DNA from: Chlamydiales bacterium
Lineage (GTDB): Bacteria > Chlamydiota > Chlamydiia > Chlamydiales > Simkaniaceae
Length of the DNA stretch: 64,000 nt
Assembly (NCBI GenBank): GCA_024233515.1
Contig: JACKPO010000009.1
Location: 1-64,000 of the forward strand
Reading direction: 5' to 3'
Shown here: piece by piece, positions 7,588 to 17,050 of the stretch
Layout: the number at the start of each line of letters is the position of its first letter
How positions within the stretch are numbered: position 1 is the first letter of the stretch
Translations under genes and position numbers: made by a program
Notes under the pieces: generated by a model
What the model saw: only the letters and a program-made list of their open reading frames with translations
What the model was told of the DNA's origin: nothing
Database searches by the model: none

Positions 7588-8891
7588 CGACACTATTTAA
7601 GACAATCCCAAAATGTTCGAGAATTTCTCGAGGCGCTTCCCAAGGTTTATGGATCCATTTAGGGGGTAGCTTGGTAAGTTCGGGGCAATAGGTTTTCACA
7701 AACGTTCCATCGGGATCAAACTTTTCCCCTTGAAGGGTCGGGTTGAAAATGCGGAAGAACGGAGAGGCATCAGGTCCTGAGCCTGCTACCCATTGCCACC
7801 CAAGGGTATTATTCCCAAGATCGGCGTCGACAAGGGTATCCCAAAACCACGCGGCTCCCTCTTTCCAATGAATAAAAAGATCCTTAATCAGAAAAGAGGC
7901 AACAATCATCCGCACACGGTTATGCATCCACCCCTCTTTCCAAAGCTGCCGCATCCCTGCATCGATGATCGGATAGCCCGTTTTCCCCTTTTGCCATTTT
8001 TTGAGCGCTTCAGGATTCTTTTCCCAAGGGAATTTGTCGAACTTTTCCTGCCAATTCTCCGTCGGGGTATGAGGGTAGTGGGTGATGAAATAGGTCCCAA
8101 ACTCTCGCCAACACAGTTGCCGCTGATAGGCATCGCTTGTTGCGGCTTCCCATACTTCAAACGGGCTCACTTCTCCAAAATGAAGATGAGGAGAAAGGCG
8201 AGAAGTCCCCTCGACTGCTGGCAGATCGCGCTTCGTTTCGTAGGCTTCATCCCGGAAGGCTTTGAGTCTTTTTAGCGCCCCAGCGCGCCCTGGTTCCCAC
8301 ACTGCCTCCAATGTTTTAATCCATTCCTTTTTAGGGAGAAGATCGAGGTCATCACTAGGAAAGGTCTCTCCAACTTTGAGCTTGACTTCACCGATGCGAG
8401 GAAACGACAGCTCTTTAAGTAGCGCTTTGTAAAACGGGGTGAAAATCCCAAAAGGTTTCCCCGACTTGTTGAAAAACTCGGGGATATTCACAAGGTGATT
8501 TCCATTGAAGGGGCGCCCCCGCTTGACCTTCTTTTCTACAGGTGAAAAAGTCTGGTTATAAAAAATCTTTGTTGCACCCAGTTCTTCGAAAATCTTAAGC
8601 GGATCACCTAAACGAACCGTGAGAGAAATCCCCCTTTTTTCGTATGCCTTTTTGAGAGATTCTAAACTATGATGGAGCCACCAACGACTCGCTTCCCCTA
8701 GCGCCTCTCGGTCGGGCAAGATGTAAATCGGATTGACATGGGGACCTTCCTTCGCCGCTTCAAAAAGCGCTAGGTTTTGATCGATCCGTAGGTCTTCTTG
8801 ATGCCAAAAAAAGGTTACCATTGGGCTATTTTTCGTGAGTTTAAAGGTAAAAGTTAGTATATTCACCCTTTTATACTCAAGTTTGGAAAGT

Positions 8892-9569
8892 ATGTTGACG
8901 ACCATTGCACGCATTTTCGGGAAATCACCCTTCAACCCCCTTCAGTCTCACATGAAGAAGGTGAGTAGTTGCATGAAAAAGCTTACGGAGATTTTTGACA
9001 ACCTCCGTGGAAAATCTTCAGAAGAATTAGAACGCCTTGTGAAAGAACTTTCGGAGCTTGAGCATGAAGCAGATCTCACAAAGAACGATATTCGAAATCA
9101 TCTCCCAAAAAGTTTATTCTTGCCGATTGATCGGAGTCAATTTTTAGAGATCCTCTCGATGCAAGATAGCATTTCTGACAAAGCCGAAGACATTGGCCAT
9201 CTCTTAATTCTTTATCCCGTTGAAGAGCTCGGCGATCTCTGTGACCACCTCGATCAACTCTTTAAAAAGAATATGGAAGCCTTCTGGGATACCCGCTCTA
9301 TTATCAAAGAACTCAATGAACTTTTAGAGTCCTCTTTTGGTGGGATTGAGGCAGAAAAAGTGAAAACGATTGTCGAAAAAACATCGAAAATCGAATACCA
9401 AGCCGACAAAATGAAACATGAACTCATGAAAGAGTTCTTCCAAACAGCCGACCAAGTAAAAACACCTGTTTTCTACCTCTATACCCGACTTGTTGAAGAG
9501 ATCAATCAGATTTCTCATATCTCAGAAAAGCTTGCAAACCGTATCCGAATGATCTTGGAACTCAAATAG
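8892..9569 (+). CDS. PhoU-like DUF47 protein, partner of the Pit transporter
   Basis: 225 residues of almost entirely helical sequence with heptad-like acidic and basic patterns (ELERLVKELSELEHEADLTK; KIEYQADKMKHELMKEFF), the two-bundle layout of the DUF47/PhoU-like family. Proteins of this family are usually encoded next to Pit phosphate permeases and are thought to regulate them. Here the permease starts 4 bp downstream, so the two form an operon, like CT691-CT692 in C. trachomatis. The ATG at 8892 is preferred over 8835, because the extra residues overlap the divergent photolyase start and lack family character. Confidence 0.85.
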   Translation: MLTTIARIFGKSPFNPLQSHMKKVSSCMKKLTEIFDNLRGKSSEELERLVKELSELEHEADLTKNDIRNHLPKSLFLPIDRSQFLEILSMQDSISDKAEDIGHLLILYPVEELGDLCDHLDQLFKKNMEAFWDTRSIIKELNELLESSFGGIEAEKVKTIVEKTSKIEYQADKMKHELMKEFFQTADQVKTPVFYLYTRLVEEINQISHISEKLANRIRMILELK

Positions 9570-9573
9570 TAGT

Positions 9574-10992
9574 ATGTCTGTTGATGTTGTCTTAATGATC
9601 CTCGTTCTTTTAGCCGGCTTTTACATGGCATGGAACATTGGAGCCAATGATGTTTCCAATGCGATGGGGACCTCTGTAGGTTCTGGAGCGCTGACTCTTT
9701 TCAAGGCGGTCATCATTGCGGGTATTCTTGAGTTTTGTGGAGCCTTCTTTCTAGGAGGAAATGTCTCTCGGACAATGCAGTCTGGGATCGTTAATCCAGA
9801 AGTCTTTGCTCATAACCCAAAGATCTTGCTCTATGGGATGCTTTCTGCACTCACTGCAACAGCCCTTTGGCTTCAAGTTGCTTCTTATTTTGGATGGCCC
9901 GTCTCTACGACGCACGCGATTGTCGGAGCCCTTTTAGGCTTTGGCGCAATGGTCGGCGGCGTCCATGCTGTCCAATGGAGCGAAATGGGGCGCATTGCCT
10001 TAAGTTGGGTGATTTCTCCTGCGCTGAGTGGTTTATTTGCCTTCCTTATTTTTAGTACCTTGCAACGGAAAATCCTCTTTGCCATGAATCCGATTCATGC
10101 AACGCGGCGGTTCATCCCTGTCATGATTTTCGTCGTCCTTTTCGTCTTTACTTTAAGCATTTTGTTTAATGGTCTCGGTTCCTTCAAAGTCACGTTTTCT
10201 GGAATGGAAACCCTCCTAATAGGTGTCCTTATCGGTCTTGTCGGAGCCATCATAAGCTTCTTTATCCTTAGGAAAATTTACCTCCCCCAAACCGAAATGC
10301 TCTCTGCGAACACCTCGCAACAAGTCTTTAGCTTAAATAAAGCAGCCCGCCATTTAAAACGGGTACAGCTTGCAAGTAAAGGGGAAAGGCAAAAGCAAGT
10401 CTCTCGCCTCCTTCGTGACGTCGAGGAATATGCCGAAGAGGTGCGAGTACATTCCAATCTTTACACAGCAACTTCCGATTATAGAATTGTAGAAAAGATG
10501 TTCGCCTCTCTTCAAATTATGAGCGCTGCCTATGTAGCTTTTGCCCATGGAGCGAACGATGTGGCAAATGCAATTGGCCCCGTGGCCGCCGCCATGGACA
10601 TTATCAAAAACGGAGATATCACTTTTGGTACCCGCATTCCGACGTGGCTCCTAGCAATGGGAGGCGCTGGGATTGTTGTTGGTCTTGCGACTTGGGGATG
10701 GCGCGTGATGGAAACGATTGGACGAAAAATTACTGAGCTTACCCCCACAAGAGGATTTAGCGCCGAGTTTGGCGCGGCCATTACGATCCTTGTTGCTTCT
10801 AAATTTGGCCTTCCGATTTCAACAACTCATTGTATCGTTGGAGCAGTCTTAGGCGTCGGTCTTGCGCGCGGAATTTCTGCCCTTAACCTTCGCACCCTCC
10901 GCGACATCGTCCTCTCTTGGATCATTACCATTCCATCGAGTGCAATCGTCTGTATCCTCATTTTCTATCTAATTCGTGCTATTTTTTCTTAG
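9574..10992 (+). CDS. pit: inorganic phosphate transporter, Pit family
   Basis: Low-affinity phosphate/cation symporter in the inner membrane; 472 residues with about ten hydrophobic helices. The two inverted-repeat signatures of the family are clear: NIGANDVSNAMGTSVGSGAL near residue 21 and AHGANDVANAIGPVAAAMD near residue 324. PVSTTHAIVGA and PISTTHCIVGAVLG are their distal partners. A central hydrophilic loop (about residues 240-310) separates the halves, as in other Pit proteins. It follows the PhoU-like gene by 4 bp. Glycogen phosphorylase, which consumes phosphate, starts 18 bp downstream and may be in the same transcript. Confidence 0.93.
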   Translation: MSVDVVLMILVLLAGFYMAWNIGANDVSNAMGTSVGSGALTLFKAVIIAGILEFCGAFFLGGNVSRTMQSGIVNPEVFAHNPKILLYGMLSALTATALWLQVASYFGWPVSTTHAIVGALLGFGAMVGGVHAVQWSEMGRIALSWVISPALSGLFAFLIFSTLQRKILFAMNPIHATRRFIPVMIFVVLFVFTLSILFNGLGSFKVTFSGMETLLIGVLIGLVGAIISFFILRKIYLPQTEMLSANTSQQVFSLNKAARHLKRVQLASKGERQKQVSRLLRDVEEYAEEVRVHSNLYTATSDYRIVEKMFASLQIMSAAYVAFAHGANDVANAIGPVAAAMDIIKNGDITFGTRIPTWLLAMGGAGIVVGLATWGWRVMETIGRKITELTPTRGFSAEFGAAITILVASKFGLPISTTHCIVGAVLGVGLARGISALNLRTLRDIVLSWIITIPSSAIVCILIFYLIRAIFS

Positions 10993-11010
10993 ATCCATTA
11001 CATAAGAGGA

Positions 11011-13554
11011 ATGGACAATCTCAATCCGCAAGTAGACTCTGTAGCACAAAAGGTGCGCCATTATCTAATCACGACAATGGGAAAAACAGCTGATGAAGCA
11101 AGTGATGAAGAGTTTTATCGCGCTTTTTCCGCAACCCTTCGTGAAGAGATTATGATCAATTGGACAGCGACCAACCACACACTAAAAAAACCGAAACTCC
11201 GAAAGGTTTATTACCTTTCAATGGAGTATATGCCAGGGCGTCTTTTTGGGAATAACATCACCAATATCTGTGCAACCGATTTAGTCAAGTGTGTGATGAA
11301 GAAACTCGGGCGTGACTTTCAAACGATTTCCCATATGGAGCATGACATCGGGATAGGAAATGGGGGGCTTGGCCGCCTAGCCTCTTGCTTTATGGATTCT
11401 CTTGCCACCCTAAAATACCCCGCCATGGGTTATGGAATGCGCTACCACTATGGAATCTTTGATCAAGAACTCGTCTGCGGTGTTCAGGTGGAACGTCCTG
11501 ACTGTTGGCTCCTCACACCCAACCCCTGGGAGTTTCGACAAGACTCTTCCGCTGTCTCTGTCCGCTTTGGTGGAAAACCCATCTCACGCAAAAACAGTCA
11601 TGGCGACGAAGTTTTTGATCTGATGGATTATGATGAGGTGCGCGCCCTCCCTTACGACCTTCCGATCATTGGCTACAGCGAAGACCCAAACTTTTCCGTA
11701 CTCACTCTCCGCCTCTGGTCGACAAAAGAATCTCCCCGCAATTTTGGACTCCAAAAATATAACGCCGGAGAATATGGACAAGCGAGTGAAAATACAAGTT
11801 TGACCGATGTCCTCTATCCCAATGATAACCACGAAGCAGGGAAGCGCATCCGTCTCAAACAAGAATTTCTCCTAGTTTCCGCATCCCTTCAAGATATTGT
11901 GAATCAATATAAAGAAGTCCATGATGATTGGTCTCATTTCGCGGACGCCGTACGCATCCAAATCAACGACACCCATCCCGCGCTGATCATCCCCGAGCTC
12001 ATCCATCTCCTCACCCAAGAACATGATCTTTCATGGAACGCTGCGTGGGAAACAGTCCGCACTTGCTGCGGCTACACCAATCATACCGTCCTTCGCGAAG
12101 CCCTAGAAGAGTGGAATGCGGAGCGTGTTTTTGAACTTCTCCCCCGCCATACCTTCATTATCGAACGCCTTAACCATGAATTCTGCTCTGCTGTACGCAA
12201 AAGGTTTCCCAATGACGAAGAAAAAGTCCGCCGGATGTCCTTCATCGAACAAGGACAAATCAAAATGGCCAACCTTGCAATCTATGGATCCCATAAAGTG
12301 AACGGCGTTGCAGCTCTCCACACCGAAATCCTGAAAAAAACCCTCTTCAAAGATTTCAATGAGATGTATCCCGAGAGAATTATCAACATCACCAATGGGA
12401 TCACGCAAAGACGGTGGCTTCTTCACTCGAATCCCCTCCTCTCTGCCTTCTTAGAGAAGCGGATTGGAAAAGGGTGGATCATGAACTTTGAAGAGATTGC
12501 GCGCATCGCAGACTATGCCAAAGATGAAGAGACTCAAAAAGAATTTCTCGCAATTAAAAGAAAAAACAAAGAGATCCTCCTAAAGATGATCCAAGAGGAT
12601 ACCGACTTTCATCATGACTCAGGGAAGAAATTTAGTGAAGAAAATTTCCTGGGCCCCGATGCTCTTTTCGATGTGCAAATCAAACGATTTCATGAATACA
12701 AAAGGCAACTCATGAAGGCTCTCCACCTTCTCATGCTCTACTTTGAAATCAAAAAAAAACCCCAGTCTCACCGGATTCAGCGCTTTGCAATCTTTGGCGG
12801 AAAAGCAGCCCCCGGCTATGACGTTGCGAAATGTCTTATTCGTCTTATCTATTGTCTCTCTCGGAAAATCAATACCGATCCCGATGTTAGAAAAAAACTC
12901 AAAGTCATCATGATTGAAAACTATAACGTCTCGAAAGCTGAGGTCATCATCCCCGCTGCCGATCTCTCTGAGCAAATCTCAACCGCTGGAATGGAAGCCT
13001 CAGGAACGGGAAACATGAAGTTTGCCGTCAATGGAGCCCTCACGATCGCAACAGACGATGGCGCCAATGTTGAAATGCGGGAAAAAATCACCGATCAGTG
13101 GTGGCCCTTTATGTTTGGTGCGAGTAGCGCAGAAAACTTAGAAATGTGGCGCTCAAAAACCTACCACCCTGAAGATCTGATTGAACAAACACCCCAAATC
13201 AAACAACTCATCGAAGCGCTCGAAAACCGCTCCCTTTCGGAAAATAATGCAGAACAAGATGCGCTCATGACCATTCGTCATACCCTAAAGACAGACCATT
13301 TCTTCGTCCTAAAAGATCTCATGTCTTACTTCGAAACACAGAAAAAGGTCGAAGCTCTCTATCAGGACCCCCATAAGTGGGCAGAGTACTGCATCCACAA
13401 CATGGCAGGGATGGGATCCTTCTCAGGAGATGTCTCAATCAAAAACTATGCAGAAAAAATCTGGGATGTCAAACCCTGTCCTCCTGACCCCAAAGAACTC
13501 GAACAAGTGCGCAAAGAATACAGCGATCACGACCGGTGCCGCATCGCCCCCTAA
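11011..13554 (+). CDS. glgP: glycogen/starch phosphorylase
   Basis: Releases glucose-1-phosphate from glycogen with phosphate, in the cytosol. 847 residues, normal for the family. Recognisable blocks are RKVYYLSMEYMPGR near residue 68, IGIGNGGLGRLASCFMDS near 113 and the PLP-binding EASGTGNMKFAVNGALTI, with the cofactor lysine at about 670. Substitutions in the last block (FAVNGALTIAT for FMLNGALTIGT) are mild. Only 18 bp separate it from the Pit permease, a sensible partner since the reaction uses phosphate. Its stop overlaps the convergent solute-binding protein gene by 4 bp. Confidence 0.96.
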   Translation: MDNLNPQVDSVAQKVRHYLITTMGKTADEASDEEFYRAFSATLREEIMINWTATNHTLKKPKLRKVYYLSMEYMPGRLFGNNITNICATDLVKCVMKKLGRDFQTISHMEHDIGIGNGGLGRLASCFMDSLATLKYPAMGYGMRYHYGIFDQELVCGVQVERPDCWLLTPNPWEFRQDSSAVSVRFGGKPISRKNSHGDEVFDLMDYDEVRALPYDLPIIGYSEDPNFSVLTLRLWSTKESPRNFGLQKYNAGEYGQASENTSLTDVLYPNDNHEAGKRIRLKQEFLLVSASLQDIVNQYKEVHDDWSHFADAVRIQINDTHPALIIPELIHLLTQEHDLSWNAAWETVRTCCGYTNHTVLREALEEWNAERVFELLPRHTFIIERLNHEFCSAVRKRFPNDEEKVRRMSFIEQGQIKMANLAIYGSHKVNGVAALHTEILKKTLFKDFNEMYPERIINITNGITQRRWLLHSNPLLSAFLEKRIGKGWIMNFEEIARIADYAKDEETQKEFLAIKRKNKEILLKMIQEDTDFHHDSGKKFSEENFLGPDALFDVQIKRFHEYKRQLMKALHLLMLYFEIKKKPQSHRIQRFAIFGGKAAPGYDVAKCLIRLIYCLSRKINTDPDVRKKLKVIMIENYNVSKAEVIIPAADLSEQISTAGMEASGTGNMKFAVNGALTIATDDGANVEMREKITDQWWPFMFGASSAENLEMWRSKTYHPEDLIEQTPQIKQLIEALENRSLSENNAEQDALMTIRHTLKTDHFFVLKDLMSYFETQKKVEALYQDPHKWAEYCIHNMAGMGSFSGDVSIKNYAEKIWDVKPCPPDPKELEQVRKEYSDHDRCRIAP

Positions 13555-14282
13555 TTGAGTTCCCACTTCTTAAGGAGCTTTTCGTAGGTCCCATTATCAC
13601 GAAGCCTTTCAAGACCATGGTTGAAAACCTCGACGAGTTCATGATGGTCCCCCGCAAGGGAGATCAGGCGAAGCCCGGCATCTGTGAGAGGAGGAGTGGC
13701 AATCGAAACTTGCCCAAAATAGAGATTGCGGATGTACCCTGTTGCGGGCAAATAATCGATCAAGATTCCATCAATCTGATCCATGATAATCTCATCCAAT
13801 GCCTCTGGAATCGAAGTGTAGTAATGCACGTTCACCCCAGGATACTTTTCGATAAGAAGAGCCTCGCTCGAAAGAGAACTCACTCCCACTTCTTTCCCTT
13901 TAAGGTGTTTGACACTACTCACTTTCATCCCTTTGCGAACGACAAGAACCGGCCCGGTGCTTAAAAAAGGATCAGAAAAGGCATAGGTTTTTTCTAGGGT
14001 TGCCCTTGGCATCATTGAACTGAGCATCGCATCATAGTGATGTTCTTTCAAGCCATAGATCAAATTATCCCAAGACATCGACACTGTTTCAAAAAACACC
14101 CCCTCTTCATGGGAAATCGCACGAAGAAGCTCATTAGAAAAAGCATAAATATTCGCTTCCTTTCCCCCAAGCTGCGCAGGGTAGTAGCTGGGATCAATCC
14201 CAATGCGATAGGTCTTTCCTTTTGCTCCACAGGAAACAAGGAGAAGTAATAAAACAACAAGGGCAACAATTCTTTTCATCAT
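13551..14282 (-). CDS. amino-acid-type solute-binding lipoprotein (ArtJ-like)
   Basis: Periplasmic binding protein of the ABC-uptake class 3 family, 243 residues. The N-terminus is a lipoprotein signal (IVALVVLLLLLVSCGAK) with the lipobox cysteine at residue 18. The mature part shows the usual order: YRIGIDPSYYPAQ, DAMLSSMMPRATLEKTYAFS, VVRKGMKVSSVKHLKGKEVG, IDGILIDYL. It resembles the arginine-binding ArtJ of Chlamydia (CT381). No permease or ATPase gene is adjacent, so the transporter partners must lie elsewhere. Ligand is inferred only from family resemblance. Confidence 0.8.
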   Translation of the reverse strand: MMKRIVALVVLLLLLVSCGAKGKTYRIGIDPSYYPAQLGGKEANIYAFSNELLRAISHEEGVFFETVSMSWDNLIYGLKEHHYDAMLSSMMPRATLEKTYAFSDPFLSTGPVLVVRKGMKVSSVKHLKGKEVGVSSLSSEALLIEKYPGVNVHYYTSIPEALDEIIMDQIDGILIDYLPATGYIRNLYFGQVSIATPPLTDAGLRLISLAGDHHELVEVFNHGLERLRDNGTYEKLLKKWELN

Positions 14283-14422
14283 CTCTTATCATCTTAGTGG
14301 GTAATGTTAAATAACACAAGTTGAACTCGGAGAAAATTCGTCATGACTCGTTTCAAAAAATATGTTTAGTTTTTTCTATTGAGCTGCTAACCTTCCCCCA
14401 AGAAAATCCAAGAGGGATTTCA

Positions 14423-15274
14423 ATGGTCAAGACACTTTTGAAGCCTGTTGTAGAAGCACTCCTCTTATTTTTCTCTATAGTTTCATCAATTAAGGTCCGA
14501 GTTAGAAAAGAATACCCCTTGCTTTGCCTTAGCATATTTTTTTGCCTCTTCATCTTTGCGACCTATGTGAAAATTCTTCCTCTAAAAAATTCCAACCCCC
14601 GTTCGACAAAAGTTATGGAGAAAAGGAGACGAGAATTTCCTGGTCTCGAGATCAAACAAACTTGGGTCTCATTAGAAAGGATTCCTCCCCATCTTATTGA
14701 ATCTGTTTTTTTCGTTGAAGATCAAGACTTCTACAAACACCATGGCATCAGCTTTCGGAAAATTCGATGTGCTTATAGTGCCAACAAGCATTCTAATACA
14801 ATTACACACGGAGGAAGTACAATAACACAACAAATTGCTAAAAACCTTTTCCTCCACTCTAAACGGACCTATAGGAGAAAAATACAAGAAGCCTGGCTAG
14901 CCCTTCTAATGGAAACGTGTTTAAGTAAAGAGCGTCTTTTAGAGATTTATCTGAATATTGCGGAATGGGGACCAGGAATCTTTGGGATCGAAGAAGGAGC
15001 AAAATATTGGTTTGGAAAAGCTTCAAAAGAGCTGACAGGGAAAGAAAGTGTGCAGCTCGCCATGATCCTTTCAAATCCCCTAAAACGCGATCCCCAAAAA
15101 CCCTCTAGTTTCATAGAAGGACTTTCGAATCATCTCCTGACAATCTTAGCGGGAAGAGGTCTGATCTCCCATGAAGAACTCCTTGAATCCCTGTATTTAC
15201 CGCCTAAAGTTGCGCAGAGGATCGAGCATAATATCAAAAAAAATCTTTATAATTTATCCGTTCCTTTGCTTTAA
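14423..15274 (+). CDS. mtgA: monofunctional peptidoglycan glycosyltransferase (GT51)
   Basis: Polymerises lipid II into glycan strands at the inner membrane. 283 residues from ATG 14423, which has AGAGGG upstream; an earlier ATG at 14321 is possible. A transmembrane anchor (CLSIFFCLFIFATYVKIL) precedes the GT51 domain. The catalytic block is FFVEDQDFYKHHG, followed by GGSTITQQIAKNLFL, RKIQEAWLALLMET and the KERLLEIYLNIAEWG motif, all well kept. There is no transpeptidase domain. Chlamydiaceae lack class A PBPs, so a GT51 enzyme is notable here; its natural partner could be the PBP2 at 58736. Confidence 0.9.
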   Translation: MVKTLLKPVVEALLLFFSIVSSIKVRVRKEYPLLCLSIFFCLFIFATYVKILPLKNSNPRSTKVMEKRRREFPGLEIKQTWVSLERIPPHLIESVFFVEDQDFYKHHGISFRKIRCAYSANKHSNTITHGGSTITQQIAKNLFLHSKRTYRRKIQEAWLALLMETCLSKERLLEIYLNIAEWGPGIFGIEEGAKYWFGKASKELTGKESVQLAMILSNPLKRDPQKPSSFIEGLSNHLLTILAGRGLISHEELLESLYLPPKVAQRIEHNIKKNLYNLSVPLL

Positions 15275-15308
15275 TGGGCTCTTACAAAAAATACACCATG
15301 AGGTAACT

Positions 15309-15872
15309 ATGAAACGTTTTTCACAATTCATCTTAGGAATCACCCTCCTTTTTGCAACCACCACCGCATTTGCTAGTGGCGTCTACGCTAGCTTTAGAGA
15401 TGCCACTCAAGTTGGCGGTACAACACAATCAGTCACGACAGGAGATTCTTTGACTTATCCGACCACTGACATCAACGTCGGTGGCGCTATTACTCATACA
15501 ATTAATGGTGCCCCTTCTGGGGTTGGAGACTCCTTCACAATTAATACTACTGGTGACTATCTTATTATTTATACAGTCAATGATATCAGCCTTGAAGTTT
15601 CAGGAGCAGAGCTTCCTCAATATTCTTTTGACCTACGTGTCAATGGAGTGGAAGAAGATCGTATCACTTCAAACATGTCTAGCTCTGTGATTCTCTCTCT
15701 AAAAGCTGGCGATGTCTTAAATATTCAATATGTGGGCCAACTGACTGCAAACCTTGTTTCAACTGTCAATGCAGGGATTACAGAAACAAACGTTGCATCG
15801 ATTACATTTGTAAAGATTGACGGACTCGCAGGAGCCGCGGCGGCGTCTACCTGTAACGGGGGCCTTCACTAG
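15309..15872 (+). CDS. secreted beta-rich protein, possibly C1q/BclA-C-like
   Basis: 187 residues from ATG 15309 (GAGGTAACT upstream). A clear signal peptide (FILGITLLFATTTAFA-SG) precedes a mature part of short beta strands separated by Thr/Ser/Gly turns. A LRVNGVEEDRI...VILSLKAGDVLNIQYVG region and a V-SITFVKI strand recall the C-terminal jelly-roll of collagen-like spore proteins and C1q/TNF folds. That fold assignment is by eye and uncertain. The gene is followed by two strong terminators and is probably transcribed alone or with mtgA. Confidence 0.6.
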   Translation: MKRFSQFILGITLLFATTTAFASGVYASFRDATQVGGTTQSVTTGDSLTYPTTDINVGGAITHTINGAPSGVGDSFTINTTGDYLIIYTVNDISLEVSGAELPQYSFDLRVNGVEEDRITSNMSSSVILSLKAGDVLNIQYVGQLTANLVSTVNAGITETNVASITFVKIDGLAGAAAASTCNGGLH

Positions 15873-15873
15873 G

Positions 15874-15904
15874 CAAAAAAAGAGGAGATGACATCTCCTC
15901 TTTT
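15874..15904. terminator. bidirectional intrinsic terminator
   Basis: A 12-bp perfect stem, AAAAGAGGAGAT / ATCTCCTCTTTT with a 3-base loop (15890-15892). It has T-rich sequence on the plus side and seven T on the minus side, so it can stop both the secreted protein gene and the convergent porin-like gene. Confidence 0.85.
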
Positions 15905-15913
15905 CTCGATGAG

Positions 15914-15942
15914 AGAGCTTGGGGTTCCGAGCTCTTTTTTTT
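15914..15942 (+). terminator. second intrinsic terminator, plus strand
   Basis: Stem AGAGCTTGG / CCGAGCTCT (one T-G pair) with loop GGTT, followed by eight T. It ends two bases before the stop codon of the convergent gene. Confidence 0.8.
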
Positions 15943-15943
15943 G

Positions 15944-17023
15944 TTAGAAGCCGACTTTAGCGCGCAGAGCAAAGCCATGAAATCCAATATCATTGCTGAT
16001 CGGATCTTCTAAGTAAACCGCACTGGGCGTTCCACTTTCATTTTGGATAATCCGGTTCACAGTAAAGAGTTCATTCGCTCGGTACCATTTAGAAAGCTCG
16101 TATCCAAAGAAGATCGAAAGGGTTCTCTCACCTTCCTTGAAAGAGGTGTCATACTTTAGACCGACCGAAGCTTCGATATTGGTACGGATTGACGAGAAGT
16201 TTTTACTGTAAGTTTCAGTAAACGGCTCAAGAGATCCAGAAGTCGTTTCTCCTCCCTTAAACTTTTCTTTGATTTTAAAGTGTCCCCAAAGAAGGGTCAC
16301 AGAAAAGTCAGAGAATATACTCCAGTTGGTATTGAAGAGCCACGCAACGTTGGAACCAGTCCGGATTCCTCCCCCATGAAGCCCAGAGTGCCCATTAAAA
16401 TTCGTTCCTCTTGTCACTACAGAGTCCTGAGCGTCAACCCAAGCCCCTTCGTAGCGAGCTACGACACCGAGGTCAAGAAGAACACCGCGGCCACCTAGAT
16501 AAGGACGCATCTTGACATAAGAAGAAGGTTGGTACCATCGCCCAATATTTAAATCAATGACATGAACATCAGTATGCCAGCTTCCCTTTGCAGAAAAGAC
16601 TTGGGATCCTAAAAGAGTGCTCCAAGGTTGCCTTGAGCAAGTATTACAGTATTGTCCCATTTGGCTTCCAGCTTGTCCAGCGCTCGTTGAATTTTCTGCA
16701 TGACCATGATAGTAGGCATACGTTGCAAAGAGCTCCCAATCGTCATGACCTTTTAATTTTCGGCCAAGTCCTACGCGAGCCCCCCACTCCCATTCAGAAT
16801 CGAAAGTCACGACTTTCTTATCCGCAACATTGTCTTGTTTCATTCCGCGACGTGTGGCTAAATGCATCCCATCAGCATAGCCTTTCATATAAAGGATATC
16901 TCCAAAAATATAGGTGTTTGGACTGATATCCTCAACAGTTTGGTGACCACTTTCTTGGTGACCAGCAAAGAGTGTTCCGCCAACAAAAAGGGAACAGAGC
17001 GTTAACATCCATTTCTTCATCAT
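15944..17023 (-). CDS. MOMP-like outer membrane beta-barrel protein
   Basis: 359 residues with a signal peptide (WMLTLCSLFVGGTLFAG) and a beta-barrel pattern of alternating hydrophobic and polar residues, ending in the C-terminal phenylalanine (RAKVGF) typical of outer membrane proteins. Segments such as WEWGARVGLGRKL, GHDDWELFATYAYYHG and TDVHVIDLNIGRWY are diverged versions of the signatures in the porins at 29854-37224 (GHDGWDLF-YTW; FNVIDLELGRNF). The TP-AGP-V motif is reduced to ISPNTYIFGD. It is thus an outlying member of the same MOMP-like family. A CNTC pair near residue 130 could form a loop disulfide. Confidence 0.8.
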   Translation of the reverse strand: MMKKWMLTLCSLFVGGTLFAGHQESGHQTVEDISPNTYIFGDILYMKGYADGMHLATRRGMKQDNVADKKVVTFDSEWEWGARVGLGRKLKGHDDWELFATYAYYHGHAENSTSAGQAGSQMGQYCNTCSRQPWSTLLGSQVFSAKGSWHTDVHVIDLNIGRWYQPSSYVKMRPYLGGRGVLLDLGVVARYEGAWVDAQDSVVTRGTNFNGHSGLHGGGIRTGSNVAWLFNTNWSIFSDFSVTLLWGHFKIKEKFKGGETTSGSLEPFTETYSKNFSSIRTNIEASVGLKYDTSFKEGERTLSIFFGYELSKWYRANELFTVNRIIQNESGTPSAVYLEDPISNDIGFHGFALRAKVGF

Positions 17024-17050
17024 GATAAGTCCTACAGATTAGTTCAGTTG

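Larger units (their letters stand above)
5615..7597 (+). mobile_element. IS5-family (IS427-like) insertion sequence, interrupted by an IS630 element
   Basis: Ends share the inverted repeat GTGTCGTCATAAGATA (left 5619-5634, right as its complement at 7577-7592), with a few more matching bases outward. A TA target duplication flanks it (5613-5614 and 7598-7599). It sits in the photolyase gene. About 20 bp inside the left end, an IS630 element has inserted, so left end and transposase are now separated by more than 1 kb. The transposase gene at 6824-7587 belongs to this element. Confidence 0.88.
5535..8821 (-). pseudogene. phr: deoxyribodipyrimidine photolyase, split by nested insertion sequences
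   Basis: Light-driven repair of pyrimidine dimers. The main part (8821 down to 7598) opens MVTFFWHQEDLRIDQN and contains the FAD-binding region (MHNRVRMIVASF, GWQWVAGSGPDASPFFRIF). It stops being photolyase after EHFGIV-L at 7598, where an IS5-family element begins. The missing end lies beyond the element at 5535-5612 and reads GENYPHPMVEHKKMREKALE then IFSRL and a stop. Removing the element with one copy of the TA target restores one uninterrupted frame, so the disruption is recent. The truncated frame picks up a few IS-coded residues before a stop at 7565. A longer upstream start (8935) is less likely, since it overlaps the divergent PhoU-like gene. Confidence 0.93.

Noticed and set aside
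7793..8275. 160-codon plus-strand frame across the photolyase gene
   Set aside because: Antisense shadow; the minus-strand photolyase reading is unmistakable.
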